A stretch of DNA of 64,000 bases from Bog-366 sp963722555 (lineage in GTDB: Bacteria; Acidobacteriota; Terriglobia; UBA7540). The first letter of the stretch is position 1, and the number at the start of each line of letters is the position of its first letter. Below the pieces are notes generated by a model that worked only from the letters and a program-made list of their open reading frames with translations, ran no database searches and had not been told where the DNA came from. Below, in pieces: positions 18,184-27,372 of this stretch. The position numbers were made by a program, and so were the translations under genes. The DNA lies in NCBI GenBank assembly GCA_963722555.1, contig CAVRNQ010000005.1:62001-126000 (forward strand). Direction: 5' to 3'.

Positions 18184-20367
18184 CTAACGGCATCCCCGCA
18201 AGAAGTCCAACCTGCGCTCCAAAACGTAGGTTCGCGCTGCATCGCCCAAGAACTCGTGCTTCTGTCCCGGCTGGACGTAGAGTTCCAGAGGTCGCTGTGC
18301 ATCAATTAGACCGTTAATGAAAGTTATAGTATTTTGAATATGAACGTTATCGTCGGAGAGTCCATGAATTAACAGCAGCCGGGCGCGCAGCCGCGCGGCT
18401 GCCTCCAGAGGGGACGAGGTCCTGTATCCCTGGGGATTCTCTTGGGGAGTGCGCATGTAACGTTCCGTATAAATGCTGTCGTAGAACTTCCAATCGGTAA
18501 CGGGCGCGCCGGCGATGCCGCACGCGAAAACTTCCGGAGCGTGTGTGAGGGCATAGAGGGTGAAATACCCTCCATAGGACCAGCCGGAGACAGAAATCCG
18601 TTCAGGATCGACGTAGGGCAACGACTTCAGGTACGCGATTCCGGCCAACTGATCGCTGAGTTCGTGTTGCCCCAGATTCTCAAAGATGGGAGTTTCCCAG
18701 GCGTGTCCGCGTCCCCAGGAGCCCCGGCTGTCCAGCGACCAGACGAGGAAGCCCATCTGAGTATAGAGCGTGTCGGTGGCGATTTCTCCCCAGGCGTTCT
18801 GGACCAACTGTGCGAGGGGGCCCGCGTAAACCAAGACGAGCACTGGGTATTTTTTGACCGGACTAAAATCCTCCGGCTTGGTCAGACGCGCATAGAGTGT
18901 CGCGCCGTCTGGCGCCTTCACTTCTTCGAATTCAGTCTTGGCGAGCGCATATTCCCCGAGATGGTTTTCGGGTTTGTCGAGCCTGGTCAGGAATGTGCCG
19001 TTAGAAGCGAGGAGCCGAGTCTCTGGCGGGACATCGAGGGCCGAGTATACGTCCACTAAGAACTGTCCGTTCGGGGAAAGACTTAGCGAATGATGACCCG
19101 CCTCCCGAGTAAGACTCTGAAAATTACCGCCATCCAGCCGGACCCGACAAAGGTGCCGTTCTCGGGGATCTTTCTCAGTGGAATTGAAGTACACCCAGCC
19201 GGCTTTTTCATCGGTCTGGAAGGCCGGCGCCGCCCGGAGGAGGGATCCGTCAATCATCCAATTTCCTCGCGTGAGCTGTTTCAGAAGCTGGCCCTCACGG
19301 TTATAGAGATATAGTTGCAGCCATCCGTCTCGCTCCGAAAGCCAAAGACAACGGTTGTCGTCTGAGAGAAAGTAGGGAGGCTCGAGCGAGTTGATCCAAT
19401 AGGGGTCTTTCTCAACCAACAGCACGCGATCTTGACCGGAAACAGGATTCCAAAGATGCACTGTCAATTCGTTCTGGGCGCGATTCAAGGTCAGGAAACA
19501 GACTTCCGCTGCGTCGGCTGTCCAGGAGAAAGACGGTGCAATATACTCCGCTTGGGCGCTATCGAACGGGAAAGTGTGGGTTTGCTCCTTTCCTTCCTCA
19601 ACGGCGACCACGCGAAACGAGGGAACAGGGTTCGGGTCGCCGGGTTGCGGGAAACGCTCGAAACTTGCCTGCGCGTGAACCGCGAGAAAATCCGTTAAGG
19701 GATATTCGGGAACCGCAGTGTCATCGAGGCGGAGAAAGGCGATGCTCTTTCCGTCTGGTGACCACTTGTAGGAGCGTGTCGAGGCGTGGAGCGATAGCTC
19801 CTCGCCGTAAACCCAATCTAATATGCCGTTGAGGATCAGCTTGCTGCCGTCCGACGTCAATTGCCTGACCGCACTGTTTTTCAGGTTCAACACGTACAGA
19901 TTGTTCTTCTTCACAAAGGCCACGCGGTCTCCGGCCGGGGAAAAGGTGGGTTCTTGCTCTTCGCCGCTGTCGTCGGTCAGACGGCGGAGTTGCCCGATCT
20001 GTGTCTCATACAACCAGAGATCGCCATCGCCCTGGAAAAGCAGTGCGTCACCACGGGGAGACCACTGGTAGGTAGCGAGCGCGACTTTCTCCTTATAGCG
20101 CGTGGGGTCGAAAAGCACGCGCTCGTCTTTTCGTTCTACGTCGTAAATCTGGATTGTGCTGGTTGCGGTCTTGCCTGCAGTGTGAGGTCGAATAAAGCTG
20201 AGGTGGTTTCCCCCAGGACTCCACTCGAGGCGCGAAACTCCCGGCGAGACCAGCTTCTCTTCGTGGACTACGTCGTCGATTGTTACGGGCTTCTTTCCAA
20301 CTTGTGCGCTGAGAGCCGCCAGTGGCCAGACGATGAACAACGTGGCAATCGGCGCGAAGGCTTTCAT
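18184..20367 (-). CDS. dipeptidyl peptidase IV-like S9 serine peptidase, secreted
   Basis: 727 residues. Signal peptide 1-21 (MKAFAPIATLFIVWPLAALS). Residues about 30-480 are a WD/DPP-IV-type beta-propeller (repeated strands such as LEWSPGGNHLSFIRP and YKWSPDGKSIAFLRL). The C-terminal 240 residues are an alpha/beta hydrolase with triad Ser597 (GWSYGG), Asp672 (GLSDDNVH) and His704 (PGQKHEF); the Asp-His spacing of 32 equals that of human DPP-IV. It cleaves dipeptides, usually X-Pro or X-Ala, from peptide N-termini in the periplasm. ATG 20367 has GGGAGA upstream. The neighbour is a GH101-like enzyme on the same strand, suggesting combined attack on glycoprotein: sugar removal and peptide trimming. 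Both genes are flanked by IS6 remnants. Confidence 0.92.
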   Translation of the reverse strand: MKAFAPIATLFIVWPLAALSAQVGKKPVTIDDVVHEEKLVSPGVSRLEWSPGGNHLSFIRPHTAGKTATSTIQIYDVERKDERVLFDPTRYKEKVALATYQWSPRGDALLFQGDGDLWLYETQIGQLRRLTDDSGEEQEPTFSPAGDRVAFVKKNNLYVLNLKNSAVRQLTSDGSKLILNGILDWVYGEELSLHASTRSYKWSPDGKSIAFLRLDDTAVPEYPLTDFLAVHAQASFERFPQPGDPNPVPSFRVVAVEEGKEQTHTFPFDSAQAEYIAPSFSWTADAAEVCFLTLNRAQNELTVHLWNPVSGQDRVLLVEKDPYWINSLEPPYFLSDDNRCLWLSERDGWLQLYLYNREGQLLKQLTRGNWMIDGSLLRAAPAFQTDEKAGWVYFNSTEKDPRERHLCRVRLDGGNFQSLTREAGHHSLSLSPNGQFLVDVYSALDVPPETRLLASNGTFLTRLDKPENHLGEYALAKTEFEEVKAPDGATLYARLTKPEDFSPVKKYPVLVLVYAGPLAQLVQNAWGEIATDTLYTQMGFLVWSLDSRGSWGRGHAWETPIFENLGQHELSDQLAGIAYLKSLPYVDPERISVSGWSYGGYFTLYALTHAPEVFACGIAGAPVTDWKFYDSIYTERYMRTPQENPQGYRTSSPLEAAARLRARLLLIHGLSDDNVHIQNTITFINGLIDAQRPLELYVQPGQKHEFLGDAARTYVLERRLDFLRGCR

Positions 20368-20400
20368 CGTTAATCTCCCGTCAAAGATGCCTTGAGGTGG

Positions 20401-20600
20401 TTAAACATAAGTATTCTGGAGAAATTGCCAAGCTTCCTGGCGGCGTTGTGGCTGGCTCCCTCTGAGTGCCGCTCCGAGGAGCCGCCAGGCGACGTAGGCG
20501 CCGGGAACCTGTGGCGGCGGCTGGTACTGGATGGCCTCTTTGGTGAAGAGGAAAAACACGGCCGCCAGTCGGTACCCGCAATTCCCCTCTTGACCTCCCC
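20401..20600 (-). other. short orphan coding-like fragment
   Basis: A minus-strand frame reads YRLAAVFFLFTKEAIQYQPP and continues to a TAA at 20401-20403, with ordinary protein composition. No start codon with a ribosome site is visible and a stop lies about 70 codons upstream. Possibly the tail of a lost gene between the GH101-like and DPP-IV genes. Confidence 0.25.
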
Positions 20601-20660
20601 TCTCACAGGCATTGCTGCTGGCTTAAGCGGGCTTTACGGGGCGCTCCGGCAGTTTTCGCG

Positions 20661-22658
20661 CTAAGGCCCATTTGACGCGGTGCCGACCGGATCGAAAAAC
20701 ACCCCGGAAAACCCAGCGTCCGGGGATGCCGGGTAGCGTTCCGTCCACACGTTGGTGATCCGGATCTGAACGTGGCCGCTGATCCGATACTTTAGGTATC
20801 GGCCGCTGCCGTACCTGGTCACATTTCGTGAATCGAACAACTTCCGTGTGCCCGCGTCGATGACGTCAACCGCGGCCCAGCGCCCTGCCCAGTCCCAATC
20901 GACCATATAGAGGGCTACATCGTGCGAGTTTCCATCGGTCATATTGAGATCGATGATCTCGTGCAGGGGCGCTGCCCGCTGAGCCGCGACCCGCCCGCTG
21001 CTTGAGGGCTCTTCAAGTGCCTGCACATCCGTCGTTTTAGGAACCCAGACCCGCTCCGCGCCGTTGACGTAGTTCATCTGGACATAAGAGGCTGGGCTTC
21101 GATCGGCGCCGATCACCACATAGCCATCGGAGCCGTAGTGATGCTTCCAGGCCCCCTTTGTAGTGTCGTCGAAGCCTACGAAGACCACCCTTCCGGACGG
21201 GGTCCGCGCGGCGTTCACGTTAGGATCAACTCCCGCCGGCACGATGCTCACGCCTTCGTCCGCCGCAAGCGACATCGTCACGGTCCTTTGCGGGGAGACC
21301 TCCAGGCCTTTTTGCTTCGGGATCAGCCCTTCCAAGGTAATCCGGTACACTTCAACCTTCTGAATTCCCGCCCAATCCTCGGGGAGCCTCCAGGTGCGGT
21401 TCGCGTACCCGGCGGCGCTGTAAGCAATCACCTCTTTGTTTGGCCGCCATAGCGCGGGGATAAATACGTCATTGCCGTCTTGGAGAAAATCGTCCCCCAT
21501 CTTCATGACGCGCTTGCCAGGATATGACGTGGTCACGCCGCCGGTGAACGTAGCCGTGCTACCGTCGAAGGACATCCGCAGCTTCCCGTTCATGAAGTAC
21601 CACAGCAGTGTGTGCGTGGCAAAGGCCTTGAGCCCGCCGGAGATAGTTGTGGGATTCGTAGCGATCTCGTCTTCCAGATGGCAACTGTCCCCGAAAAACT
21701 TGGATTGTACCGTCTCAGCCTCGTTGCTCCAGGTCACAGCATCGCCGCCGGTTGAGAAATATGAAGGAACCTTCATCGGGTCCGGCGGCGTCCTCTCGTT
21801 CCAGCCGAGTTGCCAAATCAACGGATGGAACAGCACGAAATCGGTCCCGGGCGGCCTGCGCCTGTCGAATTCGGTGGTTAGGTCGACGTTGTATGTTCGC
21901 CGGACATAAACGGTCATCTCGCGCATGGCCTCGCAGTCCTGTGCGTCCGTGATCCTGTAGTAGGGGTCATCCGTGTTGTACCAGGCGTCCGCGTGAAGAG
22001 ACCCACTCATCGCTAGCTCTGGGATCGTCTTGAACAGGGGATCGATCTGCTTCTCCTTGAAGGTGTCCTGGTACCAATTGCGGAAGTTACTTGCCCGGTA
22101 AGCCATGTGATCGCACCACTTGTACCCTTGGTGATACGTTCCGTCGGTGTTCCTGACGATGATATCGTGCTCCTTGTAATATGGGCCTAACGGATTATCG
22201 TCCAGATAGCAGTCAGAGAAGTTGACGTGCAGGGACACGAGCGTGTGGTACTTAGGCCCTTCCCTCATTAGCCATCGAAGGCTGTCCAGCGCCGTCGCGT
22301 CCTGCGGGCGCTTTAGGTGGTCGTTAACTTTGGCTAGGGACGGGTAACCCGTATCGTGCCCCCGGTATTGCCACCCCACCAGATAGACGAGCTTAGGGAT
22401 TTCGCGTGTCATCTCGTCTATGCGGCGGATCACGTCGAGCGTCTGGGAAGCGTTTAAGGGGGGCATCTTGCTTGTCGGGCAGTAGTTTACAGTGAGTTTG
22501 TACACGAATTTCTGGTCGTATTCGTGAACGTACGGGTAGAGTGTGTCGCCGTACCCTCCGGCGGCGACCGCCTGCGACACCTGACAGCGCGCGGGTAGCG
22601 TCTGCCCCATAAGCAGAGCAAAGAACGTAATCCCCAACATTGTTTCAAGAAAACGCAT
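20661..22658 (-). CDS. GH101-like secreted glycosidase (endo-alpha-N-acetylgalactosaminidase family)
   Basis: 665 residues; signal peptide 1-25. ATG 22658 follows AAGGGG. Residues about 45-420 resemble the GH101 catalytic barrel: KLVYLVGWQYRGHDTGYPS (89-107), YHTLVSLHVNFSD, and SGSLHADAWYNTDDPYY with Asp224 as candidate nucleophile, then VDLTTEFD with Glu263 as candidate acid/base. Known GH101 enzymes release the core-1 disaccharide Gal-GalNAc from Ser/Thr of mucin-type glycoproteins. The C-terminal 200 residues (RVVFVGFDDTTKGAWKHHYG onward) form a separate beta-sandwich module, probably carbohydrate-binding. It is much shorter than pathogen GH101 proteins. The neighbouring DPP-IV peptidase supports a glycoprotein substrate. 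The family call is by motif; a distant relative with other specificity is possible. Confidence 0.72.
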   Translation of the reverse strand: MRFLETMLGITFFALLMGQTLPARCQVSQAVAAGGYGDTLYPYVHEYDQKFVYKLTVNYCPTSKMPPLNASQTLDVIRRIDEMTREIPKLVYLVGWQYRGHDTGYPSLAKVNDHLKRPQDATALDSLRWLMREGPKYHTLVSLHVNFSDCYLDDNPLGPYYKEHDIIVRNTDGTYHQGYKWCDHMAYRASNFRNWYQDTFKEKQIDPLFKTIPELAMSGSLHADAWYNTDDPYYRITDAQDCEAMREMTVYVRRTYNVDLTTEFDRRRPPGTDFVLFHPLIWQLGWNERTPPDPMKVPSYFSTGGDAVTWSNEAETVQSKFFGDSCHLEDEIATNPTTISGGLKAFATHTLLWYFMNGKLRMSFDGSTATFTGGVTTSYPGKRVMKMGDDFLQDGNDVFIPALWRPNKEVIAYSAAGYANRTWRLPEDWAGIQKVEVYRITLEGLIPKQKGLEVSPQRTVTMSLAADEGVSIVPAGVDPNVNAARTPSGRVVFVGFDDTTKGAWKHHYGSDGYVVIGADRSPASYVQMNYVNGAERVWVPKTTDVQALEEPSSSGRVAAQRAAPLHEIIDLNMTDGNSHDVALYMVDWDWAGRWAAVDVIDAGTRKLFDSRNVTRYGSGRYLKYRISGHVQIRITNVWTERYPASPDAGFSGVFFDPVGTASNGP

Positions 22659-22814
22659 CAGTTTTTCCCCTTTACATCGTTTTCGGTCGATAACGTCCTC
22701 CAGGCTTAGGTTCTACAGGAATCAGCCGCGCACGGCCAGACAACTGGCCATCGCCTGCTGGAAGTGCTGCAAACAGAAGAGAGGAGGCATGGTGGTAGGG
22801 CGGTTGAGTTGCTC

Positions 22815-23480
22815 AGAGAGGTTTCAGCCAGCGGGTTAAGTTGATAAACACAACCTGCCCAAACATATCCCCCTCAGCAGCCACCCCACCTGCCCTTTCC
22901 GTGCCATGTGCATCACTTTCCAACCTTGGATGGTTCGCGAAGCCCCCTGGAAGGGTCGGAACCCCTGCTCGGCACTGATACGCGGCTTGAGGGGTCGGTC
23001 GTCTTGCACGATGATGTCGCTCAGGTATGGACAAGTTCGACACAGACAGCGCCACCGAGCGTCCGTTCCTGTTCTGACTCCTTCACCACCTTCGGATATG
23101 ACGGATTGCCGTCGACATTGATGACGCGCGGGAAGAGGATGATTGCCCACGGCCAAGCCCATGCAGAAGATCCGCTTGGCAGCGGTGGCATGCCTGTTCT
23201 CAGAGACACAAAAGTCGAGCCTGGTTCCAATCGAGTCCATGGTTCGATACAGGTACACCCACCAGCTGACGATGCAAACATAGGTTTTATCAACCCCGGA
23301 GTCGAATTCTGGAGCGTAAGGCTGCGCCCAACGCCAAATGGTGTCGTGATCGACGCTTAGATCTCGTTCCGCTACGAGCTCTTCCGAGTCGCGATAGCTG
23401 AGAGAAACGCGGGCGTAGCGTCAACGCTAAGCGCGATGACCTCGTCAACGAAGTGCTCCCCCCGGAAGCGACCAGACCGA
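22815..23480 (-). pseudogene. frameshifted IS6-family transposase remnant
   Basis: Pieces of one transposase appear in several minus-strand frames: HFVDEVIALSVDATP, SYRDSEELVAERDLSVDHDT, WWVYLYRTMDSIGTRLDFCVSENRHATAAKR, RVINVDGNPSYPKVVKE, and DDRPLKPRISAEQGFRPFQGA up to VMHMARKGQVGWLL. Their order matches an IS6-type protein from start to end, but several frameshifts and stops separate them. No terminal inverted repeats were recognised. Confidence 0.8.
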
Positions 23481-23551
23481 TTCTTTTACATCCCGCCACA
23501 CCTCCAAGGCCCCGACAGAGCTGTTTGCAGGACTTCGCAATTATTTCCCAG

Positions 23552-26500
23552 TCATCTGGGACTCGCTGCCCCCACTAGGCGCACCGTGACGATCTGAAAC
23601 GGCCTTACCGAGAACTTGAAGCCATGGGAAGAGGTCGCGAGAGGTCCCTGTTTTCTCTCCAGAGCATCACTCATCCACGCGAATTTCACGTCAAGAAGCG
23701 GAGTTTGTACGTCTACCGTGCTCTCTTTACCCCCCATTTCCAGAAAACGCAAGATTGTTCCCTCTCCGTCCTCGGCCATCTTCCAGGTCACCAATTCAAC
23801 ATCGGGTTGATCCACGTGCAAGAAACTGCTCTTGGCCGAATCCAGTGGGCGTGGAGAATTGATCGCTTTGTCCTGTGACGTGATCTGGTTCACTTCGAGA
23901 GGCGACATCTCCTCCCGCCCAAGCCGGCTCAGGAAAGCAGGCCGCAGGTCGTTGCCGCTGGTCAACACGTAGCGGAAGGTAAAGTCTCCACCCTGGCTGG
24001 CCGCGTAGTTCGTGTCCCAATAATTGTTCATGACATAAGAGAATATCGTCCCGGCGCGCTGGCCGAACTCGGTGGGCCAAGTTCCCCGGACAATATCGCC
24101 CAATGTAACCAGCGGGGCGTCTACGGGGACAATAGCTGCGGTCAAGACGCCCTGCTGTGCCGCGACCCAATGCTGCACCGAGAACCACTCCTTCCCCGCT
24201 CCCGGCAATTGGTCGTGGGCAGGGTCTACAAACCCGTTTTGGATCTCGTATCGAAACTGGGGATGATCCATGGAAAATGGAAAGACAAAGTAAACACCTT
24301 CTTTGGTGTAAACCTCGGTCTTGTGCACGCGGTTTATAAACTCGATCTTCTTCTGTCCATCGAGCAAAATGATTTCAGTCTCGATCCGCGGCGTGTTGAC
24401 AGCGGAGCTTTCCAGACGTGCCACCACGCCGAAGGGCTCGTGGGCCACCGACAGTAGGCGTCCACTTCCCGCGCCGTGGATTGAAAGTTCCGGAACCGGC
24501 CAGGCAGAACTATACTGCAACAGCCGATTCGGAGTCTTATCTGCCCCCGTGACGTAGAGATACTGATCGAATTTATACGGGCTTGAGGTGTTGATCAGCT
24601 CTTTGTTCAGTTCCTTATCGATAATACTTTTCACTGCTCCGCTTTCGGGATCCACCACCACTCGGTAGTACTGATTCTCGATCGCCTCCTCCGGGGTCGA
24701 GTGCGGCGCGGGCGGCGCGGCCTTGGCTTCCCTTAGTACATAAGACTTATAACCCACCGCCGGCACATCCTGCGCAAGGAAACGGACGTGCCGGTATTCT
24801 GGCCCCGTCGAGAGAAGCTCATATGGTATTGTCAGGTTCGTCGCCAAGTCCACGAGTTCCAGCCCCTTGTCCAAATCAACCTCGACCAGGTTGGATCTAC
24901 ACCAGCTCAGGGGATTAAACACCAAGAGTGTGCCCTTCGGATCGTATATAGAGTCCGCCAGAGCGACCAAGCCCCGCCTAAGTACGTAGTCAACATCCTT
25001 CTTCGCATCGCTCGCAAAGCCCTCTTTGATAACCCACTGGTTTACTGTTTCCTGGCTTTTCGGATTCGATACACTGCGATCGGCTCCCCACGTGTGCTCG
25101 TCATAAAGAACCATGTTATTCCAGAGTCGTTTTAGCACCTCGGCCTCAGGTTGAATGCGCGGATCGACCAGGCCACTGATAGTAGAGAACTTCTCCGCCG
25201 CAAGCGCTCTCTGTTCCGTCTCTCGCTCGATAGCAGCAGAGCGGGCTGTTGAAGCGATGCCGTCCTCCCAATATGGTCCACCGTCGCCTCGCACAACTGG
25301 GATAGCGGCCCCGAACTGCTGGCCTATATAGCCTACCGCTTCTGCAAAGCCCGAGTATCGCAAGTGGGGATAAGAGTAAATCTTGTCCCAATCCTCGGCC
25401 AAACTCGCCTGCTGCGGGAAGAGGTCTGTGTTCTCACGCTGCGTGCCGTAAAGCAGAACGGCATCAGATGTGTACTCCGGACGCGAGTAAGCCTGGAGAA
25501 AAAGCGGCAGGGAATCGTGCCCAGCAGGCATTTGTGGTGGCATCCCGAACAAGGTCTCAACTTGTACGAAGTCCAGGGAGTACCACATCAGGATCCTTCC
25601 GCCATCGGGGCCTTCCCACCAAAACGGTGATTTCTCATGCAGGTTACCTTGCAGGAGAATTGGACCCCGGTAATTGTCACTTCCCGCAACAAAATACTTT
25701 AGCCCCGCCGCCGTCAAGATTGACGCATAGGACCAGGAATAAGAGGGGACATCCGTGATGACGACGAAATCGGAATCACCGCCGTGCTTCTGGTTAAACT
25801 CAAAAGCAGGATAGAGCGAGCGAAGGAGGGCTTCCAGGCTCGCAAAACCAGTGAGAAGGGTTGCCTCCACCGTAGGCACAAAGATCTTCTTATCCCGCAC
25901 CATCTGGAAAAGCTGCTTCCGGGCTTCTTCGCTACGTCCGGCCAGGAACTGTCGCACGCACCAATATCCATCCGGGCTGAAGCGAAAGTTCGGATGGTTA
26001 TTAATCATCTGAATGGCTTCGTCGAGAGTCCGACTCTGGAGTTCCGCAACCTTAGGTTGGTAGTCTGTGTAACCAACATCCAGGTGAGTGTGGGGCACTA
26101 GGAAGATGGTCCACTTCTTTGCCGGATCCATAACCAGCGGAAACCGTCGGGAGTGCCCACCCAGACTGACTGCAACTTCGCCCTTGGTGCCGGAGGTGAA
26201 TTCGGGAACCGCGAACTCGACCAATTGCTCGCCAAAATCCCAGTCGGGGGATAGGTTCGCAGTGAGTTTCTCCTCGCCCACGGTCAACACCGCTTGCCCA
26301 CCTGTTGACGGAGAGTTGGCGCGGATGAATACGTCCACCAGCTCCAAAAGTCTGTCGCCCTTGCGCTGATAAAAAATGGTGGGAATGGCCTGGACCGTAA
26401 CCTCACTGGGTGAAAACTTCCGGTCAGGGTCTTGATCAAGTTCCAGGGTGTCGTAGGTGATTCCGGAGTTTGTGAAGTCTTCGCCCTCCATCGGCCCCAG

Positions 26501-27160
26501 AATCGCCGTCAAGGCGAACTCGTTGGTTCCATTCTTCAGGAAAGATGTGGGAATCTCGATCGAAATTGTGTCGGCGGAGTAGGCAGGCAAACCAACGTAG
26601 TCAACATCGCCCCCAGCATAGTTCAGCCTTGGGTGTTGATAAAAAAGGGCGCGGTGGCCGTTGATTTCCACTTGGAGTTGTGGTAATCGCTGCGTCTCGA
26701 CGAGTAGCGCAACCTTCAGCGTATAGAGGCCCCGTGGAGCCTCATGTAAATCGAACTGAATGGTATAGGGATGCGTCCGGTGGTCTGCCGTCCCGCTTAC
26801 GGATCCTGGCTGAAAGGCCGGCCAGTCCGTATCCGGTTTGCTCTTACCCACTATGTAAAGCACATTGCTCTTTGATTGAGTTGAGCCAAGCTCAGGCGAG
26901 CGCACTTTGTCCTGATTGAACTCACTTGACGACTGGTCAAATCTGCCGATTTGCCAGACCGTCTTCGGCGCGCCCTCTGCGCTTATGCAAAAACAGAGTG
27001 TAAGTGCCGTTGTCAAGGAAAAGAGTATGGTTCGGTAAGATGGCCTCAGATACTTCCTCCTCCACTCGAATGATTTGTACACTTGGACAAGAGGCCATTC
27101 GCACGGCCCGGCAAGCGAGGTGTGCGCGCTCCGCGAGACAGGCGCTAAAGGAATGGCCAT
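23552..27160 (-). CDS. GH38 alpha-mannosidase, secreted
   Basis: About 1160-1202 residues. The N-terminus is uncertain: the longest frame starts at 27160, but GGAGGAGG lies inside it near 27058 and no ATG follows; a hydrophobic signal (TILFSLTTALTLCFCISAEG) lies at residues 44-63. Residues about 68-245 form a beta-sandwich like the PL4/rhamnogalacturonan-lyase C-terminal module (VWQIGRFDQSSSEF, then THPYTIQFDL). GH38 catalysis begins at about 350: VPHTHLDVGYTD has zinc ligands His357 or His359 and Asp361. PDGYWCVRQFLAG and a long C-terminal beta-domain follow, as expected. It removes terminal alpha-mannose from glycans, probably in the periplasm. The neighbouring receptor (27.4-30.7 kb) and GH101-like gene support a role in N- or O-mannosyl glycoprotein use. 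Confidence 0.9.
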   Translation of the reverse strand: MAIPLAPVSRSAHTSLAGPCEWPLVQVYKSFEWRRKYLRPSYRTILFSLTTALTLCFCISAEGAPKTVWQIGRFDQSSSEFNQDKVRSPELGSTQSKSNVLYIVGKSKPDTDWPAFQPGSVSGTADHRTHPYTIQFDLHEAPRGLYTLKVALLVETQRLPQLQVEINGHRALFYQHPRLNYAGGDVDYVGLPAYSADTISIEIPTSFLKNGTNEFALTAILGPMEGEDFTNSGITYDTLELDQDPDRKFSPSEVTVQAIPTIFYQRKGDRLLELVDVFIRANSPSTGGQAVLTVGEEKLTANLSPDWDFGEQLVEFAVPEFTSGTKGEVAVSLGGHSRRFPLVMDPAKKWTIFLVPHTHLDVGYTDYQPKVAELQSRTLDEAIQMINNHPNFRFSPDGYWCVRQFLAGRSEEARKQLFQMVRDKKIFVPTVEATLLTGFASLEALLRSLYPAFEFNQKHGGDSDFVVITDVPSYSWSYASILTAAGLKYFVAGSDNYRGPILLQGNLHEKSPFWWEGPDGGRILMWYSLDFVQVETLFGMPPQMPAGHDSLPLFLQAYSRPEYTSDAVLLYGTQRENTDLFPQQASLAEDWDKIYSYPHLRYSGFAEAVGYIGQQFGAAIPVVRGDGGPYWEDGIASTARSAAIERETEQRALAAEKFSTISGLVDPRIQPEAEVLKRLWNNMVLYDEHTWGADRSVSNPKSQETVNQWVIKEGFASDAKKDVDYVLRRGLVALADSIYDPKGTLLVFNPLSWCRSNLVEVDLDKGLELVDLATNLTIPYELLSTGPEYRHVRFLAQDVPAVGYKSYVLREAKAAPPAPHSTPEEAIENQYYRVVVDPESGAVKSIIDKELNKELINTSSPYKFDQYLYVTGADKTPNRLLQYSSAWPVPELSIHGAGSGRLLSVAHEPFGVVARLESSAVNTPRIETEIILLDGQKKIEFINRVHKTEVYTKEGVYFVFPFSMDHPQFRYEIQNGFVDPAHDQLPGAGKEWFSVQHWVAAQQGVLTAAIVPVDAPLVTLGDIVRGTWPTEFGQRAGTIFSYVMNNYWDTNYAASQGGDFTFRYVLTSGNDLRPAFLSRLGREEMSPLEVNQITSQDKAINSPRPLDSAKSSFLHVDQPDVELVTWKMAEDGEGTILRFLEMGGKESTVDVQTPLLDVKFAWMSDALERKQGPLATSSHGFKFSVRPFQIVTVRLVGAASPR

Positions 27161-27309
27161 TTCTCATCCACTTGCCGCAGCGTTCGCCCCAGCCCTTTCC
27201 CCATGGGGAGAATGCTGTGACTTATTAAGCGTGATGGTGGACTGCAATATGTTGCTGGCGGCCCTTCTTGGCCTCCAAGGTCAAGAGCCGAGGCGCGGCG
27301 CCGCCCTTA

Positions 27310-27337
27310 GGCATGGCCTCTGAAATGAGGCCATGCC
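27310..27337 (-). terminator. perfect 11-bp hairpin after receptor gene
   Basis: GGCATGGCCTC and GAGGCCATGCC are perfect reverse complements around the loop TGAAAT. The hairpin lies 36 bp beyond the stop of the receptor at 27373-30672. There is no long U-run. It probably ends the receptor transcript and separates it from the mannosidase gene. Confidence 0.65.
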
Positions 27338-27372
27338 GTTTACAGGTGAATAGACTTCACAAAGACCAGAGA

